From assembly GCA_022393335.1 (NCBI GenBank), contig JAJEKB010020880.1, positions 1 through 64,000 on the forward strand: 64,000 nt of DNA. Reading direction: 5' to 3'. Of this stretch, positions 20,901-32,599 are shown one piece after another (the first letter of the stretch is position 1; each line of letters begins with the position of its first letter). The DNA is from Macrotrachela quadricornifera (Eukaryota > Rotifera > Eurotatoria > Philodinida > Philodinidae). Both the position numbers and the translations under genes were made by a program. The notes beneath the pieces were generated by a model. It was not told the DNA's origin. It was given only the letters and a program-made list of their open reading frames with translations, and made no database searches.

Positions 20901-22530
20901 ATCTTTGTAGTGTGAATATCGGTATTGGGACACAAAAATGCTGGTAGGAGTACCATTTTTGCCTCATTGGTTTAAGTTATATTTATTTTCTAAGGATGGT
21001 GTATATAGTGGTTTGTGCAGAATTTCATTCTCTTTTGAATGAGACTATTTTCAAGCTTACGAGCACATTTTTATGTTACCTTTTTGTCTTAATTCAACAT
21101 TGGTCTGCAGTAAAATTTAAGTTAAAATCGAGTTAAAATCAAGTTTGGAATGGTCCATTGGAAAACCACTAATTGGTGTTCCAAATGAAATAAAAATGAG
21201 ATAGAAAGATTCGCCGTCTCATTCTGCATCGTTTCATATGGATCTTCGATGAATTTAAGGATGGGCCGATTCGTGTTCTTATACGCCCCCGTCCTTTGTG
21301 TAAAATTTCGTCTATTTTGCATGGATTGAAAATTTCTTGATTTTCTTTTCTCTCTTACTAGCCTGTGTGGGATCAGGAGAAAGAAAACGATTAAAATTGT
21401 AAACTCGAAAGGCAAAGAAAGTAACTGCCGAAAAAATCAGCGTGACAGAATGAAAAGAAACAACCGTATAAAGACTCTTTCTACCTATTTTTTTCATTTA
21501 TTCTCTTCATAAAAGAAAAAATCACGCGCACTGTGCATAATACGAAACTGAGGCATGCCAGTCGTTCATTGGAAATATGATGTTGGAGAAATAGCATTCC
21601 TCGTCCGAAGGTATTGCTGGAAATGCCGACAAGGTAATTCGTGAAGAGTACAATATGGAAATGGAAGTATTGAAAAGAAGAACGTTAAAAGACATAAAAG
21701 ACATCAGTAACAATATGATAATGTGCTCCTATTTTATTTGACCTCTATACTCATTTGGTTACCCAGGCATTCTATGAATACCCTAAACAGGTTGAACATC
21801 ATTTGCCTCATATGTAAAACAATCACGCGAATTCTCTTATTTGGAACTGCCTATTGGATCTTGTTTTGTATTGGATCAACATATTTTCTCGATGACTGCC
21901 AGCGGAGACTCTGCTCAGTCTGAAGACAATCAGATTGCAGCAATGCAATTCCACGTTTTGTTCGCGTCATTAAACAAATTATATTTGTGGACGTATACAG
22001 ACTAGCGTCGTTCTTGGTTGGATTCCTTTTTCGTTGATCTAGTTTACAATCTCTGATTTTTCAGAGGTCTGTCCAAAAACCCTTCTAATATGTACAACGT
22101 TGTACAACTACGGATGTAAAAAGTTCTCGAAATGGCTTAGAAATAGGATTTGAATTTAATTTAAATATGGCACTTAGTTTTGGGCATGGATTTCGATTTA
22201 GAGTTAGCATCTCGTATCTAGATTTCGTTGGAATTTGAAGTCTTACATTTGTTCTTTGGACCAAATCCACATAGAAAAAGCATGACTTTGGTAACAGCTC
22301 TCAAATCATAGCTCATTTATATTATTTTTCTCTTAAAACAAATTCAGATCCAAAAACCGAGGTCTTGGACTCTACACTATAATTTTTTCCTACCCCAATT
22401 ATCACCACAGTAAAGTACAGCATTGTACTATCTATTTTATCTTACGAAGTACACTGAAGGGGGTAAAGACTAGGCACGAAATCCTAAGTTTCGAGTTCGT
22501 GGCATCCCTATCTCCAACTAACTACTATCC
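20900..22530. other. Intergenic, nothing recognised
   Basis: Several short open frames exist but none has recognisable domains or supporting structure. No repeat was identified by eye. Confidence 0.35.
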
Positions 22531-22537
22531 GTTTCAA

Positions 22538-23684
22538 AATATAATGCAGCTGCTTCCTGGGCGAATAACTCGAGAACGGATCGGTCAAAAGACCTGCGTT
22601 TTTTTGTTGGAAAGAGGACACTGGGGAATGCTTTTTTCAAAAAAGGCAGTTTTGGATGAGTTTGGGGTCCAGTCGTCAAACCGATGGACACTTTGAAAAT
22701 GATGGCATTTTCTGAAAATAAGGCAATTTTACAATTTTTCTATGCAGAATCGATTAGAACGACCCAAAATTTAGTATAGAGCATGTTTCAGTTTTTTGTT
22801 CACTTTCTTACAGATGCTGGGTCTCTTTCTGGTATCCATGTTAGAATGGCTAGAACACCTCTTTCCACCCTTACAAGTGGCTTGCAATGAAAACTTACAA
22901 TAGATTTTTGATCCTTCTGAATCGAATAGGATAACTGGTTACTCGCTCCGAACCTTCTGTACTATTTTTTATCCACATGAATGATCTTAAATGATCCAGA
23001 CCAACGTGAAATGAAAATTTACAATAATTTTTTGACCTTTCTAAGTCAAATTGGATATATGATTGCTCGCGCCGAACATCATGTAGCACGTTTCAACCGT
23101 ATGGAGTGGGATGATCGTAAGAATAGATAACTGGACTACAGAACCTTTAGAGTGAGTAATCACACATCCCATTTGATTTAGAAAGGTCGAAAACTTATTG
23201 CAATTTTTCATTTCACTTTGATCTGGGTCATTTTAAGATCACCCATGTGGATAAAAAATAGTACAGAAGGTTTAGAGCGAGTAACCAGTTATCACATGCG
23301 ATTCATAAGGGTCAAAAACCTATTGTAAGTTTTCATTTCAAGCCACTTGTAAGGGTGGAAAGAGATGTTCTAGCCATTCTAACATTGATACCAAAAAGAG
23401 AACCAGCACCTGTAAGAAAGTGAACAAAATACTGAAACATGCTCTATACTAAATTTTGGGTCGTTCTAATCGATTCTGCATAGGAAAATTGGAAAATCGC
23501 CTTATTTTCAGTAAATATCATCATTTTCAAAATGTCCATCGGTTTGGCGACTGGACCCCAAACTCATCCAAAACTGCCTTTTTTGTAAAAAGCATGCTCC
23601 AGTGTCCTCTTTCCAACAAAAAAAACTGCAGGTCTTTTGGCCGACCCGTTCTCGAGTTATTCGCCGCGCAAGCAACTGGATTAT
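22538..23684. repeat. Fold-back element with ~530-bp arms
   Basis: The left arm (22538 to about 23070) and right arm (about 23150 to 23684) are imperfect reverse complements with a short centre. Matching landmarks are CGAATAACTCGAGAACG at 22560 and its inverse near 23648, and AACGACCCAAAATTTAGTAT at 22759 and its inverse near 23445. Short open frames on both strands are mirror images of each other and not genes. Confidence 0.85.
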
Positions 23685-23689
23685 ATTTT

Positions 23690-25000
23690 TACAACCGATA
23701 TTGGTTAAATAAGAATCTTTCTTGATGAAAGTAGTTGCTACATCATCCACTCTGAACATACACCAGAGAGAGGAGCCCCTCAGATGCGATTCAATACTTT
23801 CAATCTGAGATTCATAAAAAACAAAACCAATAGAAAAGAACTTTTCACTAGTCTTTCATTGTAGATCAAATAATAGGAAAAATAAGATTCTAGCCAATTC
23901 GTATTTTACACTCTGGTCATTCATGACACGAAGAAATAGAGAAAAGATGAACACAATTTTTGACATTTTCCTTTTTCATATTTTTCTCTTCCGATTTTTT
24001 CCATCTTTCTCAAAAATATTATCCGAAATTTGTCGTGGAAAAGTTCGGACAACGAAGATTGACACTTGTCCAGTAGGATAAAAGACCCATGTTTCTATCC
24101 TTCGCATTTTTAGATTTTTTTATGCAGTCGTTGAGAAATCAACATATTGATCAAATGTAAGTGATACATCGAATTGTTGTCTGAGAAAAGATACATGTAT
24201 TTTGGACTGTTTTTCTGTTAGTCAAACCGAGTCATATCAATAGATCAGATCGAGCGCTCCAATTTTGAGGAACGGAATTCAAGTCTCTGAGAAGTCATAA
24301 AGGACCCAGAGAAACCGTTTTCTTTCGCATCAGAATGTCTTTGAAACTTGGACGTGAAAATTCGAATTCAACGATGAGGGAGGCTCATTAGTCGACTTCA
24401 TGATACGGGTTTGCAACTGGTATTTCCATTCATACAATTCCATGAAACCTCTCTATCAGGCTTTTCAGTACCTGAGATCCTTTATGGGTTCCCTTGATTA
24501 GAAAAATGATATCACTTCTCTGTAGCTCGATCTTAACAGCAAAAGGGCTTTGTTGCAGCCGTGATTATCTGAAGCCTTTCTGGCCGCAGTTCTGCCATTT
24601 TGGAAATCCCATTTAAGAACGGGTTTCCAGTCAAATAGACGGTTTCGTTCTCTAAAGAGCACTCCCTTACAATTGGAAGTTGAATGGAGGCATTGGTGAA
24701 GGATAAGAACATGTGGTGCATATCGAAATCCGAGAGGACTGAATCCTGTAGATACTTTTTCTCAACGAAGGTTGTTAGGAAAGAGCCCGAGGCAGTTTTA
24801 TTCAGGGCTCCATCCAGAAATTTTAACAGATAGATGCGTGCTACTGATGCCTAAAGCAAAGTTCGATAACTTTATCGAATTTTCTCGAAGATCTCAATCG
24901 AAAAAAACGAACACGAAGACTGAGCTGCATTGCTGATTCACACCGTGTGTCCTCTCAGTTCGCGATTGATTTTTATTTGATTTTTCTTTGAAGATTACGG
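23690..25000. other. Intergenic, nothing recognised
   Basis: No supported ORF or repeat. The end of this stretch contains a pyrimidine tract ending TTTCTTTGAAG at 24983-24993 that could be a splice acceptor or leader for the Sir2 gene. Confidence 0.35.
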
Positions 25001-25046
25001 ACAGGTGTCATATCTAACAGGAAGTCCATCATTAAGCAGTGTTATT

Positions 25047-26048
25047 ATGTCAATTGCAAGTAAATCGCCCACTTTAAAACTGAACGTTGTTCAACAAGCT
25101 ATTGATACCACAGAGCAGTTGATTGACAGAGTGGCAGAATTGATACTCGATTGTGATGCGATTTTGTTCACAAGTGGCGCTGGAATGGGAGTAGGCAGTG
25201 GATTTGCTACTTTTCGAGGACTGGGAGCATTCGCATGGCCACCTCTAAGGAAGGAGCCTGTAATCGACTACACTGATATTGTTAATCCAAGATGGTTTCG
25301 AAAGCCGCAAGGTAATAGTAGTAAGCGAGATACAGTCAATTTTGCCTATACCTTCTGGAGTGAACTGTACAATACTTATTTATCTTCTCCTCCTCATCTT
25401 GGCTATTCCATCTGCAAACGGTGGAGTGAATTGAGTCACATGAAATTTGCGTTCAGCTTTACAAGTAATATCGACGGGCATTGGATCAAATCAGGCTGGA
25501 ACGATTCGTCAGTTCTTGAATGTCACGGTTGTGTTGACTACATGCAATGTATCGACGATTGCTGTAAGCACATATGGGTCACAAAGGATGAACTAAAACT
25601 TAGTATAGACCCAGAAACGGACTGCGCCATCGATCCTTTACCGGTATGCTCTGACTGTAATCAATTAGCAAGACCGAATGTAATGATGTTTTGTGACTCG
25701 AAATTTTCAGGCAAGCGATGCAATGAAAAATTCGGTCTCTACGAACAATTTCAAAAGGACGTTGCCACGGCAAATGCAAAATTAATAATTATTGAGTTAG
25801 GAGCTGGTATCACCGTCCCCTCAGTTCGAATGGAGAGCGAACGTATCTTTACCGATAGACGATGGACTAGTCATTTGGTCCGCATTAATGCTGCTGCTGA
25901 ACATTCAATCATAGACTTCAATCATAGAAATACAAGCAAAGGAGAAGCCATTGAACTGTCTCTAGATGCATTGACAGCATTGACATTCATTGATAGAGCA
26001 ATCAAAACAAAAGTTACGAAAACGAACGGTTCACCTTTGAAGAAATAA
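25047..26048 (+). CDS. Bacterial-type Sir2 family NAD-dependent deacetylase-like protein
   Basis: 333 residues from the ATG at 25047. The open frame continues 14 codons upstream from a GTG, but the ATG is the more plausible eukaryotic start. Rossmann NAD site TSGAGMGVGSGFATFRG, then FTSNIDGHW (canonical TQNIDG), ECHGC with the catalytic His, Cys pairs CIDDC and CSDC for zinc, ARPNVMMF and ELGAGITVP near the C-terminus. The GAGMGV form, the NPRWF word and the ELGAG block fit a bacterial-type Sir2 clade rather than animal SIRT1-7, suggesting horizontal acquisition, common in bdelloids. Canonical DFRG is TFRG and Q of TQN is S, so activity is uncertain. No stops or frameshifts. Confidence 0.8.
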   Translation: MSIASKSPTLKLNVVQQAIDTTEQLIDRVAELILDCDAILFTSGAGMGVGSGFATFRGLGAFAWPPLRKEPVIDYTDIVNPRWFRKPQGNSSKRDTVNFAYTFWSELYNTYLSSPPHLGYSICKRWSELSHMKFAFSFTSNIDGHWIKSGWNDSSVLECHGCVDYMQCIDDCCKHIWVTKDELKLSIDPETDCAIDPLPVCSDCNQLARPNVMMFCDSKFSGKRCNEKFGLYEQFQKDVATANAKLIIIELGAGITVPSVRMESERIFTDRRWTSHLVRINAAAEHSIIDFNHRNTSKGEAIELSLDALTALTFIDRAIKTKVTKTNGSPLKK

Positions 26049-27743
26049 TCAAATTTACGTTGATGCTTGCGTGAGGTTCTCTGTTGGCTCTTTTAAAGTT
26101 TAAGAAGTATATTTCACACATTTTCTCTCTAGTACAGTCGGAGGATAATCAGTGATCTATACCGAAGTTTGCTGTTTCCTCATTTTAAGAAGCTGAGATT
26201 TGAACCAACGGATCACCTACAAATAATAAGTCTCTCTATTTTGAGGATGCAAGGTAAGGATGCGAATGTGTATCGAAAAGAAATGTGACGTTTATTGCAT
26301 TGCTCGTCTGAGGTCTTGATATGGGCTCGCCATCAGATAATTTCGGAAACTGATCACTTTTAACTTTTTTGTTAGAACCGCGTGAAAAATCAAATTAGAG
26401 GTATAGGAGAGACGTCTTTCAGCTATTTTCATTGATTGAGACCATGTTAAGAATATTCTAGTGGAAGTTTGTTACTATTTCTTGTCTAATTGATTGGAAG
26501 TGGTTAGAACGGTTTTGTCAGTTAAGCCTCTTTCTAATTATCATCAGGGAAGCTCGGAAGTTGATCTAAGCAACCAACCGTTGAGTTGTATCGTCTTGTG
26601 ATGGATCAGGTTAGGAAGAAACATGTTTTGGAAATTTCTGAAAAGGTGTGTGGTGTACTACAGACTTCGGTGACTGGAATTTCGACGGATAGATAGTGTT
26701 TGGTCTTTGTTATGCTCCTAGTAGACATAGAGGATGAAGCAAATGAAGCCTCTGAAGAGATTTCTATGTAACGGTACGCCTAGCCTTAGCGGAGAAGTGC
26801 AGATTTGAAATCTCAGTACCTTATGGCATATTTGGTGGCTAAGCACTTAGCTGGTAGATCCACTCAGGGATGTGACAAGCGTGTGTGAACACTTAAAAAA
26901 TGTGCGGGATATATCCATGATGCACTGTTAGCAAGAGTCACGTACACTTTGACGAAGGATCGTTCAACTTTTTTAGCCATTCTTGATACTATCAGGAATG
27001 TGAGCTAAGAACCAGCAAGTTACCAATGTCGTACTTATCTTGATAGGCATAATATTTTCTTCGACTAGATGCCATGGCATTATCTCAGTGCTGACTAAAT
27101 AACGGCTCACGCAACGGAAGGATATCGTCTAGGAATCGATTCCATGACGTTCATCAAAGTATCTGCGACTTTCCGCGAAATGCCTATGCGCAATTAAATT
27201 TTTCATTACATGTGAATCAAGTAAACATCTCACCTAGCTTTTTGAAGGTTAGTTTGGTGCATTGCCTGCAGTTTTGGCAGTGAACTAAGCATTACATCTG
27301 TAGCTGAAGATGGGTGTATCTTACCGAACCGTACCAACAAATGTAAAGCTGAAATAGTCGAACTTCCTCGTTAATGTTAGTAATTCCCAGAATACGGCTT
27401 TTATTTAAATTATTTACGGTATCCCTTCATGCCTCAATGGTCATCAGAAGGCTTTATGGCACTTTTAAGTTCAATATTGGTTTCAACACGACCTCACGTA
27501 CAGTGGCTATTAGACTTTTTCTGTATTAGGATAAAACTGAAAAAGCCTATCATTTTTATGTATGCCTTGCCGTTGTATACAACTTGGATCACTCGAACTG
27601 TATCTGAATTCAGCAATAATGATAAGTAATCAATATCATTCTCGGCCGTCTTCGATAGACTCCTCACTCTCAGCGTCGTGTTACAAACTTTATGAGTGAC
27701 ATAGTGAGTAAACATTACACTCTCAAGCCCCATAGCCTTACAA
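26049..27743. other. Intergenic, nothing recognised
   Basis: Many short frames, none convincing. A 66-codon frame at 27429-27629 has no recognisable feature. Confidence 0.35.
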
Positions 27744-29103
27744 GGGACACTCCAAAATTTTCTTCGCCCGGTTTTTCTAAAGCCTCAGTTTGAGTTCAAG
27801 TATTCTGTTATAATGCTTAGACATATTTAGGATTATGGGTAAAATTTCAGACTACTAAGTCTTGTACTTTGCTGTGATTCAACATTTCTTTTATGGTAGG
27901 TGCACGCAACCTGCTAACGGATAACCCATCATAAATGGGAGGACATTGCATTTCATATTTTATCCCTAAATACGTTTTATTTAAAAAAAACAAAATATAC
28001 CAGAAGATGCAGCGTGAAAAGCTCTTTAATTTACATAAAACAACTAATTTTACAATTGCACTTTTTGTGTTAAAAAATCGACAAAGTTCTGAGCAATCAA
28101 ATTTCCATGCTGCGAAAACAATGTTTTTTTTGATAAAAGACGAATTCGTTTTTTCTTATTTCACCTTCGCTTTACCTGATATTTTCTATTAAACAAAAAA
28201 CAAAACATGTCACAAGATGCAGCGTGAAAAGCTCCATAATTTACATAAGACAGCTTATTTTACAGTGGCATTTATTTATTTTGAAAATCGACAAAATTCT
28301 GAACAATCAATTTCGACATTGCAAAAATAGGGCTTTTTTTATATATGACGAACGCGGATTTTTCGTATTGATCACCTGATATGTTTTATTTAAAAAAAAA
28401 ACAAAATACACCACACAATGCGCCGTGAAAAACTCTACAATGTGCAAAGAACGGTTTATATTATATATGCAGCTTTTGTTATGAAGAAAAAGCAAAATTC
28501 TGAGTGACGAATTTTTGAGGCTGCACAAGTTTTACACGAACGAGGACTTCTTTTTTTCGTATTTGATCTTTTTATCACCCAATACGTTTTTCTTTTCAAG
28601 AAAAATGAATATGACGAAAGATGCAGCGTGAAAAGCTCTACAATTTTCGAACAACAGTTGATTTTAATTGTGTCATTTTTCTTTTCAAAAAAAAAAGCAA
28701 AATTCTCTGGACTATTTTTTCGCAGAGTCAAAAATTGGTCGCTTAGAATACTTTCTCTATTATGAAACAAAAAGTACACAATGAACATAAGCTTTACATT
28801 GTAGATTGTAGAGCTTTTCACGCTGCATCTTCTGGTATATTTTGTTCTTTTTCAATAAAATCTTTTTAGGGATCAAAATATGAAATGCAAAGTACTGTCA
28901 TTTATTATAAGTCATTCGTCATGTAGCGTATAAAAAATGGCATGTTACTAACGTAAAAGAAATGATAGACTACAGCAAAGTACAAGACTTGGAAGTCTGA
29001 AATTTCGCCCATAATTCTAAATATGTCTAAGCATTATAACAGAATATTTGAAGTCAAACTGAGACTTTTAGAAGAACCGGGCGAAGAAAATTTTGGAGTG
29101 CCC
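27744..29103. mobile_element. Long-TIR non-autonomous element with internal ~204-bp tandem repeats
   Basis: The left end GGGACACTCCAAAATTTTC and the inverse of the right end GGGCACTCCAAAATTTTC match. The inverted arms run about 230 bp (to about 27970 and from about 28870). Inside, four direct units begin near 28006, 28210, 28412 and 28616, each with GATGCAGCGTGAAAAGCTC or a close variant, and one inverted unit lies near 28810. The same core unit occurs in the element at 16049-16844. Possible AA target duplication. No transposase. Confidence 0.85.
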
Positions 29104-29528
29104 AATTATGAATATGCTGTGACGGCCAAACAGAACGCTGTATATTCACCTCTCACATGCGGCTCAGATGCGGTGTGATGGATTGTAACAGTCTCTGTCA
29201 GAAATATTATAAAATAGGATAAATAATTTGCTTTTAGCTGTTGGTAAGAGCCACAATTAACTCAAAGGTGGGTACATTTTCTCTTTTATTTCATAAAGTT
29301 GATTGATTGTTTCTTTTACCGATGTTTTCGTTCTCAGACCATCTGATATTTTACTTAGGGTTATCCAAAAGTAGTGGCCAAGGCACCTTTTTTTGTTAAA
29401 GAAAACTTGAAAAAATTTTCTTTTATTATGAATAGATAGAGCTTCATTCACTCTATTTTTCTATGCTATTTGATCACTATTCGACTGTTCTTATAATAAT
29501 AAAATTTCGATAAGATCCGTTTCTGTCG
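29104..29528. other. Intergenic with a small dispersed repeat
   Basis: The segment 29345-29490 is similar, in inverted orientation, to 47865-48000; shared words include TTTACTTAGGG, CCAAAAGTAGT and CTCTATTTTTCTATGCTA. The rest is unrecognised. Confidence 0.4.
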
Positions 29529-30073
29529 CATATACGCTGGTAACATGAATGCTCGTGTGTATTTTTGGACTAATTTTTGATAAAAACAAGATAGAGAACT
29601 GCGGTTTTCGCCGTTGGAAAGGGAAGATGAAGACGCATCGAATTGTATATTACCGAGTTTTCTAACATGATATCTGAGGTTTTTAATATTCAATTTTCTA
29701 ACCGTCGGAAAAACGCTTGTTTTATAAAAAAAAAAAGAAAAAGCAAAAATTTGACAGAAAATCGTAGTAGAGGTTCGTATAGAATAGGTATTATCCACGA
29801 CTAATTAAATTTAAACATCTGAGTCTTTCGCAGTCTGTAGATCTTCGATTAGCGGTTTGAATGTGAACACAATTATTGAAAATTCACCATAAACAACTCA
29901 TGGAATAGATTTGCTTTTTAAAACGTGAGCTGAAACCTTACAAAAAGCAGGTTACAAATATCAGTAATACACAACTTGATGCATCTTCATCTCCTCTTTC
30001 CAACGGCGAAAACTGCAGTTCTCTATCTTGTTTTTATCAAAAGTTATTCCAAGAATACTCACAAGCATTCATG
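29529..30073. repeat. Fold-back repeat with ~135-bp arms
   Basis: 29529-29665 and 29945-30073 are imperfect reverse complements. Shared core: GATAAAAACAAGATAGAGAA followed by CTGCGG/CTGCAG and TTTTCGCCGTTGGAAAG. The right arm directly precedes the D8C exon. Confidence 0.8.
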
Positions 30074-30093
30074 TTCGCTTCTCATTTTCGACA

Positions 30094-30495
30094 GGATCAC
30101 CCGTCCGGCCTACTATTGTTCTTCCCACACAATGTTTCAGTTATACAACTGATGCCGACTCAACACGCCTCTGTACCTATACATCATCTTGCTGTGGAGC
30201 GGATCACAATCTGGCAGCGGAATGGTACCGGTTTACAGGAGGTGGTAGTACACGGCTTGTTACAAGCCAACCGAGTACAACCAACATCTGTGGCACCTAT
30301 TATCCAGGCTGGTGGAATGGTACCCTACCAACAACGGCTGGTGCTACCACTGTGGGAAATGTTTGCTTTTTTACTGATAGCTCATGCAGCAGTCCAGTTT
30401 CACCAATAATTGTAACCAATTGCAGTAGTTATTATGTATTCTATTTAGTACCAGTTCCGTGCTGTTCGTCGTATCGTTACTGTACAATGCCATGA
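30094..30495 (+). pseudogene. D8C-domain (uromodulin/OIT3-like) extracellular exon, 5' part missing
   Basis: A splice-acceptor-like CTCATTTTCGACAG precedes GSPVRPTIVLPTQCFSYTTDAD. The domain is clear: CCGADHNLAAEWYRFTGGG, NICGTYYPGWWNGTLP, then VGNVCFF, VTNCSSYYVFYLVPVPCC and YRYC before a TGA at 30493-30495. This is the D8C module (eight conserved Cys) found in uromodulin, GP2, OIT3 and many rotifer secreted proteins. No upstream exon with a signal peptide is visible, because a fold-back repeat occupies the position. It is therefore a truncated gene or a terminal exon whose partner is far away. No internal stop. Confidence 0.65.
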
Positions 30496-31983
30496 ATCTA
30501 ATAACAATACCAATAACTTCGATTTCGCCGTTTATTTTGATTTGTATTCATACAAAATCGAACTGACTTCTTAAGAGAGCCTCCATGACAGGACCGCGAA
30601 ATCGAAGCATTCTGTAAAAAATTGTTTTTTGATTTCTCATGTGCATTTGACAGATCATGTTTCGAAACCAGCAAATCCAAACGAGAGAGTCTTTTTCTTC
30701 ATTAATCGGGCCCTTCGATAAAACTCATATAAGTCACTGAGATAGGTCAATTCTGGCATGGCGAACTCAGAAATGTCGAAATCAACTCTTGCTTATGCTT
30801 TCGGAAGCAGAAAACGCTTTTCTCTTCTGACTACAATCATGCCCATGCTGATAGTCTTTACATTCCATTTTTCACGTTCTACAACTTTGCCAGCAGAACT
30901 TTCTGTCAAAATATTGAGCATCACGTTCATTTCTGGCAAAGACGGGTAAAAAAAACATGGTTTTTGCATATCCTAACTTGCTTTTGACCTCGTAGCTTCA
31001 AGAGAAACACGCGGTCGATGTCAAATGAAACTAATCAAGGCGAACTTTGAGCAAGGCGCACTACGTCCGAAGGATGCGTAAAACAACGGTTATGTGATCG
31101 AAACATTTACTTCATGTCACCCAATCGTATCGAACTTCTGCGGCATCTATACTATCATTGAGTGGGCGGTTGCTCCCCCACATAGATTGGTATTTCGGAT
31201 TCAGACACAAGTGATCGATAGGAACGGTTCTCATCAACATCCGTGACCGGGACTCGATATCGAGACCGATCAAATGATATCAGCTATGACTAAGCCCATT
31301 CAATTACCAGACCAACTGGAGAAGGATAGCAATCGCTCTCTGACTATGAAGGAAATGATAATAACAGCTCTGATAGCAGGTTCCGCTCAATGGTTCAAGT
31401 TATCCCGGCGTCTATTCTCAGAGTGCGAATATTTGATTATCATTTTCTGATGCACGATTGATTTTCCATGTTGACTGATGGTACTTGTTCAATGGATAAT
31501 TGTGTGGATCATGTTGATAGAACTATCACTGATGTGTTTTTCAGGCATTTCTGACAATCAACGAACGCTGTTAAGGGAATGGAACGAGAGACAGTATGAT
31601 CAATCGTAAATGTACTCAGTGGAAAATTTCTGAAGAGAAACAAATACGACACGCCTACTAATGAGTACCGTTCAGGATGGAGTTTTCACCACACGAAGAA
31701 TCATATAAATCGAATATTGAAATGGCGCCTCTGGCGAAGCCCATCATATCACTTGATTGTCATCGCTGATAAGAGAGGAACCATATTGCCGAAGTGATGT
31801 GACTGCAACAGTCAAGGAATCGGTTGCCTATCTAATAATCACACCACCAGTCGAGAATCTCTTCTTTTGAGAATTGGATCGTTTGGTTGTATGTCTTTCG
31901 ATCTTTGTGTGCTGATTGAGTTGGAATCCCTATAATGTTTCGGAACAATCGACATCATTGAATGATATAAGTGGTATTTTGTG
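30496..31983. other. Intergenic, nothing recognised
   Basis: No supported gene. A 63-codon frame at 30758-30949 has no recognisable feature. Confidence 0.35.
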
Positions 31984-32590
31984 TTAGTTCGAATGTACCC
32001 GTCTTTTCTTCAGCATAAGATCGAGCACGTTTCTCAACTGGAAAACACCTGAAATGGAAATCAGTGTCAAAAATAATAGCTTTAGTTGAAGTTTTAAACC
32101 CAAAGTATTGTCGTCGATGATGTCGATATAATCATTTGTTCCCCATATGGATGGTCGTCGCATTAAATTGTTTTCCGTGAATAACTGATATACGAAATAG
32201 CACACTTCTTGAGTACACAAGCTTCCTACAAGATTTACCGTCTCGATTTTGTTTTTCTTCTTGATAACAGACTAATTCTTGACCAAGGCCGAGATATTCT
32301 TACTTCGAACTAGCGATCGATGGTCGGTAACGATTGATGAAAGCACAGGTAATCGACACATCAGTTTGTAAGTATTTCAACGACGAGTTTTGAACAGTGT
32401 TGGCGAAGTATTGGAACTCGTTGATGCGTCGATTGGCTGCCTCAACAATCCATCGAATCGTGGTGATAGGCGGCATAGCCACAACCAAGCTAAGACTTTG
32501 CATCACACCAAAAGCATCCCGAAGTTCCCTTTCAATGACAAAGACATCGTCTAGAAAGAGAACGATAAAGAGATTATCTATGATTTAGAA
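31984..32590 (-). pseudogene. Transposase fragment, DDE_Tnp_4/Harbinger-like
   Basis: On the minus strand DVFVIERELRDAF, VVAMPPITT, then IRWIVEAANRRINEFQYFANTVQNSSLKYLQTDVSITCAFINRYRP. This matches the C-terminal catalytic region of DDE_Tnp_4-type transposases (aspartate block with R-G-F-R-D, then the VRWVVE glutamate block and the N-R-Y-R-P ending). The usual spacer between PP and RWVVE is largely deleted. A second piece at 31984-32220 may be the tail. The first catalytic Asp region is not present. Confidence 0.6.
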
Positions 32591-32599
32591 AAACATAAA

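Noticed and set aside
22499..23759. ORFs on both strands of the fold-back element
   Set aside because: They are mirror images produced by the inverted arms, with no recognised domain.
25005..25046. Upstream GTG start extending the Sir2 ORF by 14 codons
   Set aside because: The flanks are eukaryotic and an ATG is in frame at 25047; the upstream codons may be leader or part of an unseen exon.
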